This document shows, one piece after another, positions 1-8,518 of a DNA stretch of 64,000 nt. The translations under genes and the position numbers were made by a program. Positions within the stretch are counted from its first letter, which is position 1; every line of letters begins with the position of its first letter. Under the pieces are notes generated by a model. It did no database searches and was not told where the DNA came from. It worked only from the letters and a program-made list of their open reading frames with translations. The DNA comes from CAVPTL01 sp963729195 (lineage in GTDB: Bacteria; Actinomycetota; Thermoleophilia; Gaiellales; JAICJC01), in the NCBI GenBank assembly GCA_963729195.1, contig CAVSNF010000031.1, positions 124,001 to 188,000 on the forward strand, given 5' to 3'.

Positions 1-60
1 AACCTCGGCCGAATCTGAGAACAGGTCGCCTGAGATGGGCTAAAGCCTATACTCGGTCCC

Positions 61-1368
61 ATGATCACCACCGACTTGCGCAGCGAAGCCAGCGCACTGC
101 TTTCGTCGCTGATCCGCATCAACACCACCAATCCGCCGGGCAACGAGACCGCCGCCGCCGAGCACCTGGCGGCCTACCTGGCCGAGGCCGGCGTGACCGC
201 CACGCTGGTCGGCGACGACCCCCAGCGCCAGAACCTGGTGGCCCGGATTCCCGGCCGCGGCACCGGTCCCTCGCTGCTGCTGCTGGGCCACACCGACGTG
301 GTCGTGGCCGACCCCGACGAGTGGACCGTGCCGCCCTTCGGAGGCGTCGACCGCGACGAGTACATCTGGGGCCGCGGCGCACTCGACATGAAGGGCCAGG
401 TGGCCGCCGAGACGGTGGCGTTCGCCACCCTCGCGCGCGAAGGCTGGCAGGGAAACGGCGACCTGGTGCTGTGCTCGGTCGCCGACGAGGAGGTCAGCGT
501 CGGCATCGGAGCGTCCTGGATCGTCGAGGCCCGGCCGGAGCTGGTGCGCACCGACTACGTCCTCAACGAGGGCGGCGGCGAGCGGATCGAGCACAACGGC
601 AGGATCGTGTACAACGTCGATGTCGGCGAGAAGATGTGCTCGGCCTTCGAGATCACCGTGCACGGCCGCAGCGCCCACGCCTCCGGTGCGTTCATCTCCG
701 ACAACGCGCTGCCCAAGATCGTTCCGGTGATCGAGCGGATCGAGCGGATGACGCGGCCGGTGCACGATCTGCCCGAGCTGCGCGCGTTCCTGGCGGCGAT
801 CGGGGCAGAGGGCGCCGACGCCACCGCGCTGGCGCGTGAGTCGCGCGCGTCGAACCGTGCCCTGACCGAGGTGCTGGGGCCGATGCTGGGCGCGGTGATC
901 ACCCCCACCGGGCTGGAGGCCTCGCCTCGCGCCAGCCTCAACGTCGTCCCCGGCCGATGTGTACTGCGCTGCGACTGCAGGATCCTGCCGGGCCAGACCC
1001 AGGAGCAGCTGCGGGCCGCAGTGGCCGCCGCCCTGGACGGGATCGAGCACGACTTCGCCTTCGTCGAGAGCGTCGGCGGCACCAGCTCACCGGCAGATAC
1101 ACCGCTGTTCGAGACGATCCAGGCGTTCGTGCCCACGATCGTCCCCGGCGCCGTCGCAGTGCCCACGATCTCGTCGGGGTTCACCGACAGCCACTACTTC
1201 CGCGAGGCCTTCGGCAACGTCGCCTACGGCTTCATGCCCAAACGCACCGATCCGCTCGAGACCTGGCCGCTGGTGCATTCCGGCGACGAGCGGGTGTCCA
1301 AGGACGACCTGGAGCTGGCCACGTCGTTCTTCCTGCACGCCGCGCGCACGATCGGGGAGCTGGAATGA
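61..1368 (+). CDS. M20 family metallopeptidase (ArgE/DapE-like)
   Basis: This is a zinc-dependent amidohydrolase or peptidase of the M20 family, about 435 residues, the usual length. The metal-site motifs are visible in order: GHTDV with His77 and Asp79, GRGALDMKG with Asp109, ADEEV with the catalytic Glu143/144, and NEGGGE around Glu170. A dimerisation (lid) domain follows from about residue 195, containing the HGRSAHASG segment, and a late His lies near residue 408 (PLVHSG). The substrate cannot be read from sequence; deacylation of an N-acyl amino acid or a dipeptide is typical. Its stop overlaps the start of the next gene by 4 bases (ATGA), so the two are probably co-translated. Confidence 0.88.
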   Translation: MITTDLRSEASALLSSLIRINTTNPPGNETAAAEHLAAYLAEAGVTATLVGDDPQRQNLVARIPGRGTGPSLLLLGHTDVVVADPDEWTVPPFGGVDRDEYIWGRGALDMKGQVAAETVAFATLAREGWQGNGDLVLCSVADEEVSVGIGASWIVEARPELVRTDYVLNEGGGERIEHNGRIVYNVDVGEKMCSAFEITVHGRSAHASGAFISDNALPKIVPVIERIERMTRPVHDLPELRAFLAAIGAEGADATALARESRASNRALTEVLGPMLGAVITPTGLEASPRASLNVVPGRCVLRCDCRILPGQTQEQLRAAVAAALDGIEHDFAFVESVGGTSSPADTPLFETIQAFVPTIVPGAVAVPTISSGFTDSHYFREAFGNVAYGFMPKRTDPLETWPLVHSGDERVSKDDLELATSFFLHAARTIGELE

Positions 1369-2177
1369 CCGAGGAGCCCAAAGACAAGGTTCGGCTGGGC
1401 GGAATGGCGCTTCGCAACGGCATTCTGGTGCACAGCTTCGACCACTGGGCTGCGGCGGTGCGGACGCCCGCCGGTGAGATCAAGATGGCCTCGGGGCGAA
1501 AGCCCGACCTGCCCGAACTGTTGGTGGGAACGCCGGTGGTGCGAGGCGTCGCGCGGATGGCCGAGGTGGCCTATCTGCTCCCCACCATGCGGCGGCGGCT
1601 GCCGGAGGCACGGCTGCCGTTCGAGGCTCCCGGCATGGGAGCTGCGCTGGCGGCCTCGGCGCTGATCAGCACGGTGGCGCGGCGCTCGAAGCTGCCGGTG
1701 GCGGCTGCCGAGGCGGTCGCGGTGGGAATGTCACTGGTGCCGGCGCTTTTGGCGATCCGCGGCTCGCAGGTGGCCGGCTATCACGGCGCCGAGCACAAGG
1801 CCATCGGCGGCTACGAGCAGGACACCGACGCCATCGACGTGACCAAGGAGCACGAGCGCTGCGGCTCGCACATGGTCGGCCCGATGCTGGTCGCAACGGC
1901 GGCCGGCAGCACCCTGGTCGCGCGCATGCCGGCCAGCCGGCGGGGGCCGGCGCGGCTGCTCACCGGGATGGCGGCGGTGGGCGTCGCCGCCGAGACGTTC
2001 TCGTGGATGACGCGGCATCCCGACAACCGGTTGGCACGCACGCTCAGCCGTCCCGGGTACGAGCTCCAGCGGGTGGCAGCCACCCGCGAGCCGACCGCCG
2101 ACGAGCTGGAAGTCGCCAAGACTGCGCTGGATGAGGTGTTGCGGCTCGAGGGCGCGGGCCCCGATGAGCTCTTGTAA
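1365..2177 (+). CDS. DUF1385 family membrane protein
   Basis: A 270-residue protein of the DUF1385 family, described in databases as a putative metal-dependent enzyme of unknown reaction. The family hallmark HGAEHK is at about residues 140-145, followed by a CGSHM segment near residue 166. The Gly/Ala/Leu-rich stretches around residues 90-135 and 175-215 look like membrane segments. The start overlaps the upstream peptidase stop (ATGA), which fixes the start codon. Compared with other DUF1385 proteins the N-terminus is short. The family assignment is confident; the function is unknown. Confidence 0.75.
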   Translation: MTEEPKDKVRLGGMALRNGILVHSFDHWAAAVRTPAGEIKMASGRKPDLPELLVGTPVVRGVARMAEVAYLLPTMRRRLPEARLPFEAPGMGAALAASALISTVARRSKLPVAAAEAVAVGMSLVPALLAIRGSQVAGYHGAEHKAIGGYEQDTDAIDVTKEHERCGSHMVGPMLVATAAGSTLVARMPASRRGPARLLTGMAAVGVAAETFSWMTRHPDNRLARTLSRPGYELQRVAATREPTADELEVAKTALDEVLRLEGAGPDELL

Positions 2178-2203
2178 CTTGTCCAGTTGACCGTACCCTT
2201 GCA

Positions 2204-3808
2204 GTGATGCTTTGGATCAACCTCAACGGTTGGCCGGCAACACTCTTGGACGCGTTGCACCACTTCCTGGTCGAGTGGGGCATCTTCATCATCTTCGGGT
2301 TGTTGGCCTACTTCTCGTGGAAGCTGGTGCGGTCGATCCCGTCCACCAAGCCCCACACCATCGACCCCCGCGACGATACGCGGGTGCGGTGGGCGGACGT
2401 TGCCGGGTTGGAGGAGCCGCGCATGGAGCTCGAGGAGATCGTGGAGTTCCTGTCCGATCCCGCCCGCTTCGAGAAGCTGGGCGCGCGCGTCCCCAAGGGA
2501 GTGTTGCTGCACGGCCCGCCCGGTACCGGGAAGACGCTTCTGGCCAAAGCGGTGGCCGGCGAGTCGGGTGCCAACTTCTACTTCCAGAGCGCCTCGGCGT
2601 TCGTCGAGATGTGGTCGGGACTGGGCGCCGCCCGCATCCGCAAGCTGTTTGCCACCGCCCGCGAGAACCAGCCCGCGATCGTCTTCATCGATGAGCTGGA
2701 CGCGGTCGGCTCCAAGCGGATCGGCGGCGGCAACAATCGCGAGCACGACCAGACCCTGAACCAGCTGCTGGTGGAGCTGGACGGCTTCGACGAGCACGAC
2801 CGGCTGGTGGTGGTGGCCGCCTCCAACCGGCTCGAGGATCTCGACCCGGCGCTGCTGCGCCCCGGGCGGTTCGACCGGCACGTGCTGATCAGCCCGCCCG
2901 ACCTGGTCAGCCGCGAGCAGATCCTGGGCGTGCACACGCGCAACAAGCCGCTGGCATCGGACGTGCGCCTGAAGGAGCTGTCACGCCAGACCGCCGGCCT
3001 GACCGGCGCCGACATCGCCAATATCTGTAACGAGGCCGCCATCTCGGCCGGCCGCGCGGGACGTGACCGGCTGACGTATGCCGACTTCTCACACGCGCTC
3101 GAGCGGGTCGTCGCCGGGCTCGAGCAGCGCAAGCTGATCACCGAGAAGGAGAAGCGGGTGATCGCCTACCACGAGGCCGGCCACGCGCTGATCGCCCACC
3201 TCACCAGCGAGGAGATCCACAAGGTCACCATCCTTCCCCGGGGCCGCGCCCTGGGGATGATGATGCGCCTGCCGGAGGAGGACCGGCACATGGCCTCCGA
3301 GGACGAGCTGGAGGACTGGCTCAAGATCAGCCTGGGCGGGCGGGCCGCCGAGCAGGTGGTGTTCGGGCGGATCACCAACGGCGCCGCCTCCGACCTCGAT
3401 CACGCCACCGCGCTCGCGCGCATGATGGTGTTCGACTGGGGCATGGGCGCAACCACCCGCTCGCTGCAGATGCGCGCCGACGACACCACGCTGTCGGAGG
3501 AGACCAAGCAGATGCGCGACCGCGATCTGCGCGAGATCACCGAGCGGGCGCTGATCTGGTCGGTGCGGATGGTGGCCGATCACCGTCCCCAGCTGGAGCG
3601 GATCGCACAGGCGCTGCTCGAGCGCGAGACGCTCACGCGCACCGACATCGAGGAGCTTCTGAGCGATCTTCAGCCGGTGTCGGACGCGTCCCGCCAGATC
3701 GGCGTGGAGATCGTCCCCGGCGAGGTCGTGGAGCCGCCGCCGCAGCTTCTGCCGGCGCTGCGGATCAGCCCTGCGGCCGACGATACGCCGGCTGCAACGC
3801 CGGATTAA
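2204..3808 (+). CDS. FtsH-like AAA+ zinc metalloprotease with a single membrane span
   Basis: A membrane-anchored ATP-dependent protease of the FtsH/Yme1 family. One hydrophobic segment at about residues 24-40 is followed directly by the AAA+ module: Walker A GPPGTGKT at 104-111, Walker B FIDELD at about 161-166, and an SRH segment with NRLEDLDPALLRPGRFDR. The M41 peptidase zinc motif HEAGH is at about 323-327. At 534 residues it is shorter than usual FtsH (600-650) because the periplasmic domain and second membrane span are missing. The pore-loop region reads FVEMWSGLG where canonical FtsH has FVGVG. GTG (2204) and ATG (2207) starts are adjacent. It is probably a specialised paralogue rather than the housekeeping FtsH. 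Confidence 0.88.
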   Translation: MMLWINLNGWPATLLDALHHFLVEWGIFIIFGLLAYFSWKLVRSIPSTKPHTIDPRDDTRVRWADVAGLEEPRMELEEIVEFLSDPARFEKLGARVPKGVLLHGPPGTGKTLLAKAVAGESGANFYFQSASAFVEMWSGLGAARIRKLFATARENQPAIVFIDELDAVGSKRIGGGNNREHDQTLNQLLVELDGFDEHDRLVVVAASNRLEDLDPALLRPGRFDRHVLISPPDLVSREQILGVHTRNKPLASDVRLKELSRQTAGLTGADIANICNEAAISAGRAGRDRLTYADFSHALERVVAGLEQRKLITEKEKRVIAYHEAGHALIAHLTSEEIHKVTILPRGRALGMMMRLPEEDRHMASEDELEDWLKISLGGRAAEQVVFGRITNGAASDLDHATALARMMVFDWGMGATTRSLQMRADDTTLSEETKQMRDRDLREITERALIWSVRMVADHRPQLERIAQALLERETLTRTDIEELLSDLQPVSDASRQIGVEIVPGEVVEPPPQLLPALRISPAADDTPAATPD

Positions 3809-4176
3809 GGCGCGGGATCCTCCGCCGGCAGCTCCTCTGCCACCGTCTCGACCGGCTCGTCGTCGTCATCGTCCTCATCGGCGTCCGCATCGCCCTTCAA
3901 CTCGGTGATCTCGGCCACCTTCTCGTCGATCTGGCGGCGCAGATCCTCGATCTTGGCCGCCGCGCCGGCCAGTTCACCGGAGCGCTCGGCCAGCGCGTTC
4001 TGCGCGTACAGGCCATACGTGGTGCGGCCGAACTCGGTGAGCGCGTCCTTCTCCTCACCCTTGAGCGTGCGCAGCTGCATCTGCAGCTGACCGGTCTTGG
4101 CAGTCTCCTGCGTCTTCTCGGCGACGGTGGTGGCGACGTCGATCGCCTGCACCTTGAGTTTGTCCAGGAATTCCAT
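3805..4176 (-). CDS. Small coiled-coil protein with acidic tail, unknown function
   Basis: A 123-residue protein that I do not recognise. The first 90 residues are rich in Glu, Lys, Ala and Leu in heptad-like spacing, consistent with a long helix or coiled coil. The tail from about residue 95 is strongly acidic, with runs of Asp and Glu, and ends in Pro/Ala. There is no signal peptide or membrane segment. Its stop overlaps the stop of the converging FtsH-like gene by a few bases. It is divergent from the epimerase gene, with a 42-base gap between them. Confidence 0.6.
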   Translation of the reverse strand: MEFLDKLKVQAIDVATTVAEKTQETAKTGQLQMQLRTLKGEEKDALTEFGRTTYGLYAQNALAERSGELAGAAAKIEDLRRQIDEKVAEITELKGDADADEDDDDDEPVETVAEELPAEDPAP

Positions 4177-4218
4177 CTACCCCCCTGAGAATCGGAAGTC
4201 TCGTAACATGCGGGCGCG

Positions 4219-4644
4219 ATGCACCCGCTCTCCGTTCATCATATCGGGCACGCCGTGACCGACCTCGACACCGCCATCGGCACCTATCAGCGGCTGCTGG
4301 GGGCGGTGCTGGAGCACCGCGAGACGGTGGAGGAGCAGGGTGTGGAGGCGGCCTCGATGCGGGTGGGGGATTCGCGGATCGAGCTGCTTGCCCCGCTCGG
4401 TGCAGACACCCCGGTGGGCCGGTTTTTGGAGAAACGAGGCCAGGGGATGCACCATGTGGCTCTGGAGGTGACCGACCTGCGCGCGGCGCTGGCGGATGCC
4501 GCAGCCGCCGGGGCGGAACTGATCGACAGCGAGCCGCGGGTGGGGCTGTTCGGTCTCGAGGTGGCGTTCATCCATCCCGAGAGCGTCGACGGAGTGCTGG
4601 TGGAACTGGTGTCCCAATCGAGAACTGGAGCAGAGCATGGCTGA
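4219..4644 (+). CDS. mce: Methylmalonyl-CoA epimerase
   Basis: A vicinal-oxygen-chelate enzyme of 141 residues that interconverts (R)- and (S)-methylmalonyl-CoA in propionyl-CoA metabolism. It shows two VOC repeats. The likely metal ligands are His8 in VHHIGHAV, Glu in SRIELLAP, His in GMHHVALEV and Glu near the end (VLVELVSQ). These are the positions seen in characterised epimerases. It overlaps the next small gene by 8 bases. No methylmalonyl-CoA mutase is present in the window. Glyoxalase I is the alternative call, but the length and motif spacing favour the epimerase. Confidence 0.82.
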   Translation: MHPLSVHHIGHAVTDLDTAIGTYQRLLGAVLEHRETVEEQGVEAASMRVGDSRIELLAPLGADTPVGRFLEKRGQGMHHVALEVTDLRAALADAAAAGAELIDSEPRVGLFGLEVAFIHPESVDGVLVELVSQSRTGAEHG

Positions 4645-4852
4645 CGAGGTGACTCGCATCGAGATCGGTTTCGAGGGTGGGCTGATCGCGAGCTTCAAGC
4701 TGACGGAGCAGGAGTGGTCGAAGCTGTCCGCAGGGCTGCCTGCGGGTGGGCTGGTGACGGTCACGGCCGACGACGGCACCGACGTGTACATCGATGTCTC
4801 CAAGGTTGCCTACGTCAAGCGTGAGCCGCGTGTCAGCAAGGTCGGGTTCTGA
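4637..4852 (+). CDS. Small DUF3107-like protein
   Basis: A 71-residue soluble protein starting inside the end of the epimerase gene, with the 8-base overlap suggesting coupled translation. It begins with a beta-strand-rich segment (TRIEIGF), has a central Gly/Leu/Val segment (GGLVTVTADDG), and ends with an exposed strand carrying VAYVKRE. This overall pattern resembles the short actinobacterial DUF3107 proteins. No catalytic residues are evident and the function is unknown. Confidence 0.5.
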   Translation: MADEVTRIEIGFEGGLIASFKLTEQEWSKLSAGLPAGGLVTVTADDGTDVYIDVSKVAYVKREPRVSKVGF

Positions 4853-4878
4853 GCCGGCCGTGGCTCGACCGAACGGCG

Positions 4879-5271
4879 GTGGCCTACACCACCGCCGGCA
4901 ACTACGGCGTGTGCTGGGTCATGGCCGGGGCACTGGCAGGGCGGCCGGTGCGTGCCGCCGCCACCGTGTGGGGGACACTCGGCGCCAACTACGCGATCAA
5001 GCTGGTGGTCGGTCGCGAGCGACCGGTCGGTGACGCCCCCGCCATGATCAGGCTGCCCCGCTCCCCGTCGTTTCCCTCCAGCCATGCCGCCACCTCGGTG
5101 GCCGGCGCGATGGTGCTCTCCCAGGCGGCTCCGCGGTTGACACCGCTGTGGGCGCTGGCCGCGGCGCTGATGTGCGTGACCCGGGTGCATGTGGGAGCAC
5201 ATCACGCGAGCGATGTGGCCGCCGGTGCGGTTGTCGGCGCAGTCGGCGGCGCGGTGGGAGCGGGCATCTGA
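4879..5271 (+). CDS. PAP2-superfamily membrane phosphatase (short)
   Basis: An integral-membrane acid phosphatase of the PAP2 family, perhaps acting on undecaprenyl or phosphatidyl phosphates. All three signature motifs are present in about 130 residues: KLVVGRERP (motif 1), PSSHAATS (motif 2, with the phosphate-site His) and RVHVGAHHASDV (motif 3, with the nucleophilic His). Hydrophobic helices separate them. The GTG start at 4879 leaves a short N-terminus. The frame is open upstream and reads PWLDRTAV, so translation may begin a few codons earlier at a non-ATG codon near 4849. The stop overlaps the YchF start (TGATG). Confidence 0.75.
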   Translation: MAYTTAGNYGVCWVMAGALAGRPVRAAATVWGTLGANYAIKLVVGRERPVGDAPAMIRLPRSPSFPSSHAATSVAGAMVLSQAAPRLTPLWALAAALMCVTRVHVGAHHASDVAAGAVVGAVGGAVGAGI

Positions 5272-6344
5272 TGGCGGGACTCGAGGTTGGCCTGGTGGGG
5301 CTCCCGAACAGCGGCAAGTCGACGGTGTTCAATGCGCTCACCGGCGGCGGCGCGGTGGTGGCTCCACACATGTTCTCGACCACCGAGTCGATGACCGCGC
5401 TGGCGGACGTGCGCGATCCCCGGCTGGCGCAGCTGACCGAGCTGTCGCACTCCGAGAAGACCGTGCCCGCCCAGCTGCAGGTGGTCGACATCGCCGCGCT
5501 GGTGCGCGGCGCCTCCACCGGCGAGGGCCTGGGCAACCAGTTTCTGGGCAGCATCCGATCGACCGATGCGGTGCTGCACGTGGTGCGGGCCTTTCAGGAT
5601 GAAGCCGTGGCCCACCCCTCCGGTCGGGTCGATCCGCTGGACGACGCCGAAACGATCGAGCTGGAGCTGATCCTGGCCGACCAGGAGGGGATCGAACGCC
5701 GTCTGCAGCGGGTGGCCAAGACCGCCAAGAGCGGCGATCGTGACGCCGCAGCCGAACAGGCGGCGCTGCAGCAGCTGACCGCCTGGCTGGATCAGGGCCA
5801 TCCCGCTCGCTCGGCGGGCGTCGAGATCCCCGACTCGGTCGACCTGCTGACCGCCAAGCCGACCCTGTATGTCGCCAACGTGGACGACAGCGGCAATCCC
5901 GACGCGGTCGAGCAGCTGACCGCCTACGCCCGCGAACGGGGCACCGAGTGCATCGCCATCAACGGCAAGATCGAGGCCGAGCTGGCCGAGCTCCCGGCCG
6001 ACGAGGCCGAGGCCTTCCTGGAAGACCTCGGGATCGAGCAGCCCGCGCTGGATCTGATCAGCCTGGCGGCCTACCGGCTGCTCGACCTGATCCCGTTCTT
6101 CACCACCGGCCCCAAGGAGACGCGCGCCTGGACGATCCGGCGCGGCCAAAATGCCCAGCGGGCCGCCGGCCGGATCCACTCCGACCTGGAACGCGGGTTC
6201 ATCCGGGCAGAGGTGGTGCCGACCGAGCAGCTGCTCGAGGCCGGCTCCGAGGCCGAGGCCAAGAAGCGCGGCTGGGTGCGGGTCGAGGGCCGCGACTACA
6301 TCGTGGCCGACGGCGACGTGCTGAACGTGCGCTTCAACGTCTAG
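5271..6344 (+). CDS. ychF: Redox-regulated ATPase YchF (Obg-like)
   Basis: An Obg-family P-loop protein of 357 residues, the normal length. The G1 motif GLPNSGKST lies near residue 8, and the switch II region VVDIAALVRGASTGEGLGNQF follows. An NVDDSGN segment stands at the G4 region, where YchF proteins have a non-GTP motif and prefer ATP. The C-terminal TGS-like domain begins near residue 270 and includes the conserved FFTTGPKETRAW and AQRAAGRIHSDLERGFIRAEV segments. The ATG at 5271 overlaps the upstream stop. It converges on the HD-domain gene with a 6-base gap. Confidence 0.93.
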   Translation: MAGLEVGLVGLPNSGKSTVFNALTGGGAVVAPHMFSTTESMTALADVRDPRLAQLTELSHSEKTVPAQLQVVDIAALVRGASTGEGLGNQFLGSIRSTDAVLHVVRAFQDEAVAHPSGRVDPLDDAETIELELILADQEGIERRLQRVAKTAKSGDRDAAAEQAALQQLTAWLDQGHPARSAGVEIPDSVDLLTAKPTLYVANVDDSGNPDAVEQLTAYARERGTECIAINGKIEAELAELPADEAEAFLEDLGIEQPALDLISLAAYRLLDLIPFFTTGPKETRAWTIRRGQNAQRAAGRIHSDLERGFIRAEVVPTEQLLEAGSEAEAKKRGWVRVEGRDYIVADGDVLNVRFNV

Positions 6345-6350
6345 CGGGGC

Positions 6351-7205
6351 CTAAAACATCTCGCCGACGCGGGCGTCCAGGGCGTTTGCCTGGTACAGCG
6401 CAACCGCCTCGGGAGTCTCCTGGCGGCGCGACTCCAGCGGCCCGTGGTGGCTGGCCACCGCGTTGATCAGCTTCAAGAGGGTGGCCTGATCGAGATCGGT
6501 GTCACCGGCGGCGGCGTCGATCATGCGCACTCCGGCGAGCACGTGGCCCAGCAGCCTGCCCTCGTCTGACACCGCGATTGTGACTCCGCCGGTGAACGTC
6601 TCGGTGCGGCCGAGGTCGTGCAGGAGCGCCGCGGCGGTCAGCAGGTCGGGGTCGAGCCGGGGGTGGAGCTGGGCGGTCTCGCGACACAGCGACGCCACCG
6701 CCACGGTGTGCTCCAGCAGGCCGCCGGCGTAGGCGTGGTGCGTCTCGGCGGCGGGGGCGTTTCGCATCCTCGCGCGGATCTGCTCGTCGTTGAGGAAGCG
6801 CGCCACCAGCGCGTGCAGTCCCGGATGGTGGATCTCACCGCCCAGGAACTCGAGAAAACCGTCCAGCGTCTCGGCGTCGCGGCGCGACCCCGGCACCAGC
6901 TCCAGCGGATCGCCGCCGTCGATCTTCTGCATGTCGCGCACGGCGATCTGGAGCCGCCCGGAGTACGACTCGACCCGCCCCAGCACGCGCACCGTGTCCC
7001 CCTCGGCAAATCGCGCGCCCAGCACGTTCACGTCGTTCCACACGACCCCGGGCACCCGACCGGTGCGGTCGGCCAGCTCCACGCTCAGGAATGGATCGCC
7101 GCTGCGGGTGCGGCGCGTCTGTTTGCGCTGGACGGCGAAGGTGGCATCGATCACCACGCCTTCGCTGAGATCCGCCACATAGGTGCCTCCGGCCATGCGG
7201 GACAC
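6351..7205 (-). CDS. OB-fold plus HD-domain protein (YhaM-like 3'-5' exoribonuclease)
   Basis: A 284-residue protein with the domain order of YhaM/Cbf1 exonucleases. An N-terminal OB-type nucleic-acid-binding domain spans about residues 15-95 (VELADRTGRVPGVVWND, VRVLGRVESYSG). A C-terminal HD phosphohydrolase domain follows from about residue 140. It contains THHAYAGGLLEHTVAVA, the metal-binding LLHDLGRTETF, and a late NAVASHHGPLES segment. The gene starts at GTG 7205 or ATG 7196, next to a symmetric TATA-like sequence shared with the divergent DUF1015 gene. A role in RNA or DNA 3'-end turnover is inferred from the family. Confidence 0.75.
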   Translation of the reverse strand: MSRMAGGTYVADLSEGVVIDATFAVQRKQTRRTRSGDPFLSVELADRTGRVPGVVWNDVNVLGARFAEGDTVRVLGRVESYSGRLQIAVRDMQKIDGGDPLELVPGSRRDAETLDGFLEFLGGEIHHPGLHALVARFLNDEQIRARMRNAPAAETHHAYAGGLLEHTVAVASLCRETAQLHPRLDPDLLTAAALLHDLGRTETFTGGVTIAVSDEGRLLGHVLAGVRMIDAAAGDTDLDQATLLKLINAVASHHGPLESRRQETPEAVALYQANALDARVGEMF

Positions 7206-7215
7206 TCTATATAGA
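7206..7215. promoter_or_regulatory. Palindromic TATA-like element between divergent genes
   Basis: The sequence TCTATATAGA is a perfect 10-base palindrome in a very GC-rich background. It sits in the 20-base gap between the HD gene (minus) and the DUF1015 gene (plus). It could serve as a -10 element in both directions. In either direction transcription would begin at or within a few bases of the start codon, giving nearly leaderless mRNAs. No clear -35 hexamers could be assigned. Confidence 0.4.
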
Positions 7216-7225
7216 CTGCCCCTCG

Positions 7226-8518
7226 ATGGCCGAGACTCCGCATCAGCCGACAGCGCTCGAGCCCCTCCGTGCGCTTCGCTACGACCAGGCTCGGGTCGAC
7301 CTCGCCGGCGTGGTCGCCCCGCCGTACGACGTGATCTCCCCGGCCGACCGGGAACTGCTCCTGCAACGAGATCCGCACTCGGTGGTCAACCTGATTCTGC
7401 CCGAGAGCCCGGTCCACGCCGCCGATCTTCTGCATCAGTGGCGGCGCGACGGCGTGCTCGCGCGCGACTCCGAGCCGACCATCTGGTGGCACGAGCAGCG
7501 ATTCGTGGGCCCCGATGGTTCTGAGCGAAGTCGCGCCGGGTTCCTGTCGGCGGTGCGGCTGTGGCCGTACGACAGCGGGCGGGTGCGACCGCACGAACAG
7601 ACCCACGCCTCCGCCAAGCAGAACAGGCTCGATCTGATCCGCGCCACCCGCACCAACCTGTCGCCGATCTTCGGCCTGTACGACGACCCCGACGGCGGGC
7701 CGCGCGCGGCGCTGGCGGGTGCGGCCGAACGAGAGCCCGACATGCGCGTGCTCGACGGCGACGGCACCGACCATCGTTTCTGGGCGGTGACCGATCCGGT
7801 CGCAATCGCAGCCACCCAGGCGGCGCTGGCCGACTGCGAGATCCTGATCGCCGACGGCCACCACCGCTACGAGACCGCCCTCAACTACCAGGCGGAGCGA
7901 CGCGAGGCCGACGGCGACCCCGCGGGCGACCAGCCCTATGACTTCATGCTGATGTACCTCGCCAATCTCCACGGCGAAGGGCTCTCGATCTTTCCCACCC
8001 ATCGGGTGGTGATGGGCGCCCGCGAGCTGACGCCCGACCTGCTGCACGCATTCGCCGTGCGAGAACTGACCACCACGCCGGCGGAGCTCGAGCGCGAGCT
8101 CGGTGCGATCCCGCCCGAGACGATCGCCTTCGGTGTGTGGCGCGGCTCCGACCGCCCGGCACTTCTGTGCACGCTCGCCGACCGGTCGGCGGTGATGATG
8201 GCGATGTCCGGCTCGCCGGCCGCTGTTCGCAAGATCGACGCGGCCGTGCTGGAGTCGGTGATCCTGGCGCCGATGCTGGGCCTGCTCGAAGATCCCGACC
8301 AGTTCGGGACGACCGACGCGGTGCGATACGTACGCGACCTGGATACCGCCGTCGGCTTCGTCGACGCGGGCGACTCGGCGGCCGCCTTCCTGCTGCGCGC
8401 ACCGACCGTGCCGCAGGTGCAGGAGGTCGCGCGAGCCGGCCGGGTGATGCCGCAGAAGTCGACCTACTTCTACCCAAAGCTGTATTCCGGGTTTCTGTTG
8501 AACCCACTCGAGGATTGA
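7226..8518 (+). CDS. DUF1015 family protein
   Basis: A 430-residue member of the DUF1015 family, close to the usual 400-420 residues. The characteristic DGHHRYETAL segment is near residue 211. The N-terminal VVAPPYDVISPADRE and the HEQT segment near residue 128 are also typical, as is the C-terminal MPQKSTYFYPKLYSG. The biochemical role is not established; family members often lie near serine-biosynthesis genes. Its stop overlaps the start of the next gene (TGATG). Confidence 0.85.
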   Translation: MAETPHQPTALEPLRALRYDQARVDLAGVVAPPYDVISPADRELLLQRDPHSVVNLILPESPVHAADLLHQWRRDGVLARDSEPTIWWHEQRFVGPDGSERSRAGFLSAVRLWPYDSGRVRPHEQTHASAKQNRLDLIRATRTNLSPIFGLYDDPDGGPRAALAGAAEREPDMRVLDGDGTDHRFWAVTDPVAIAATQAALADCEILIADGHHRYETALNYQAERREADGDPAGDQPYDFMLMYLANLHGEGLSIFPTHRVVMGARELTPDLLHAFAVRELTTTPAELERELGAIPPETIAFGVWRGSDRPALLCTLADRSAVMMAMSGSPAAVRKIDAAVLESVILAPMLGLLEDPDQFGTTDAVRYVRDLDTAVGFVDAGDSAAAFLLRAPTVPQVQEVARAGRVMPQKSTYFYPKLYSGFLLNPLED

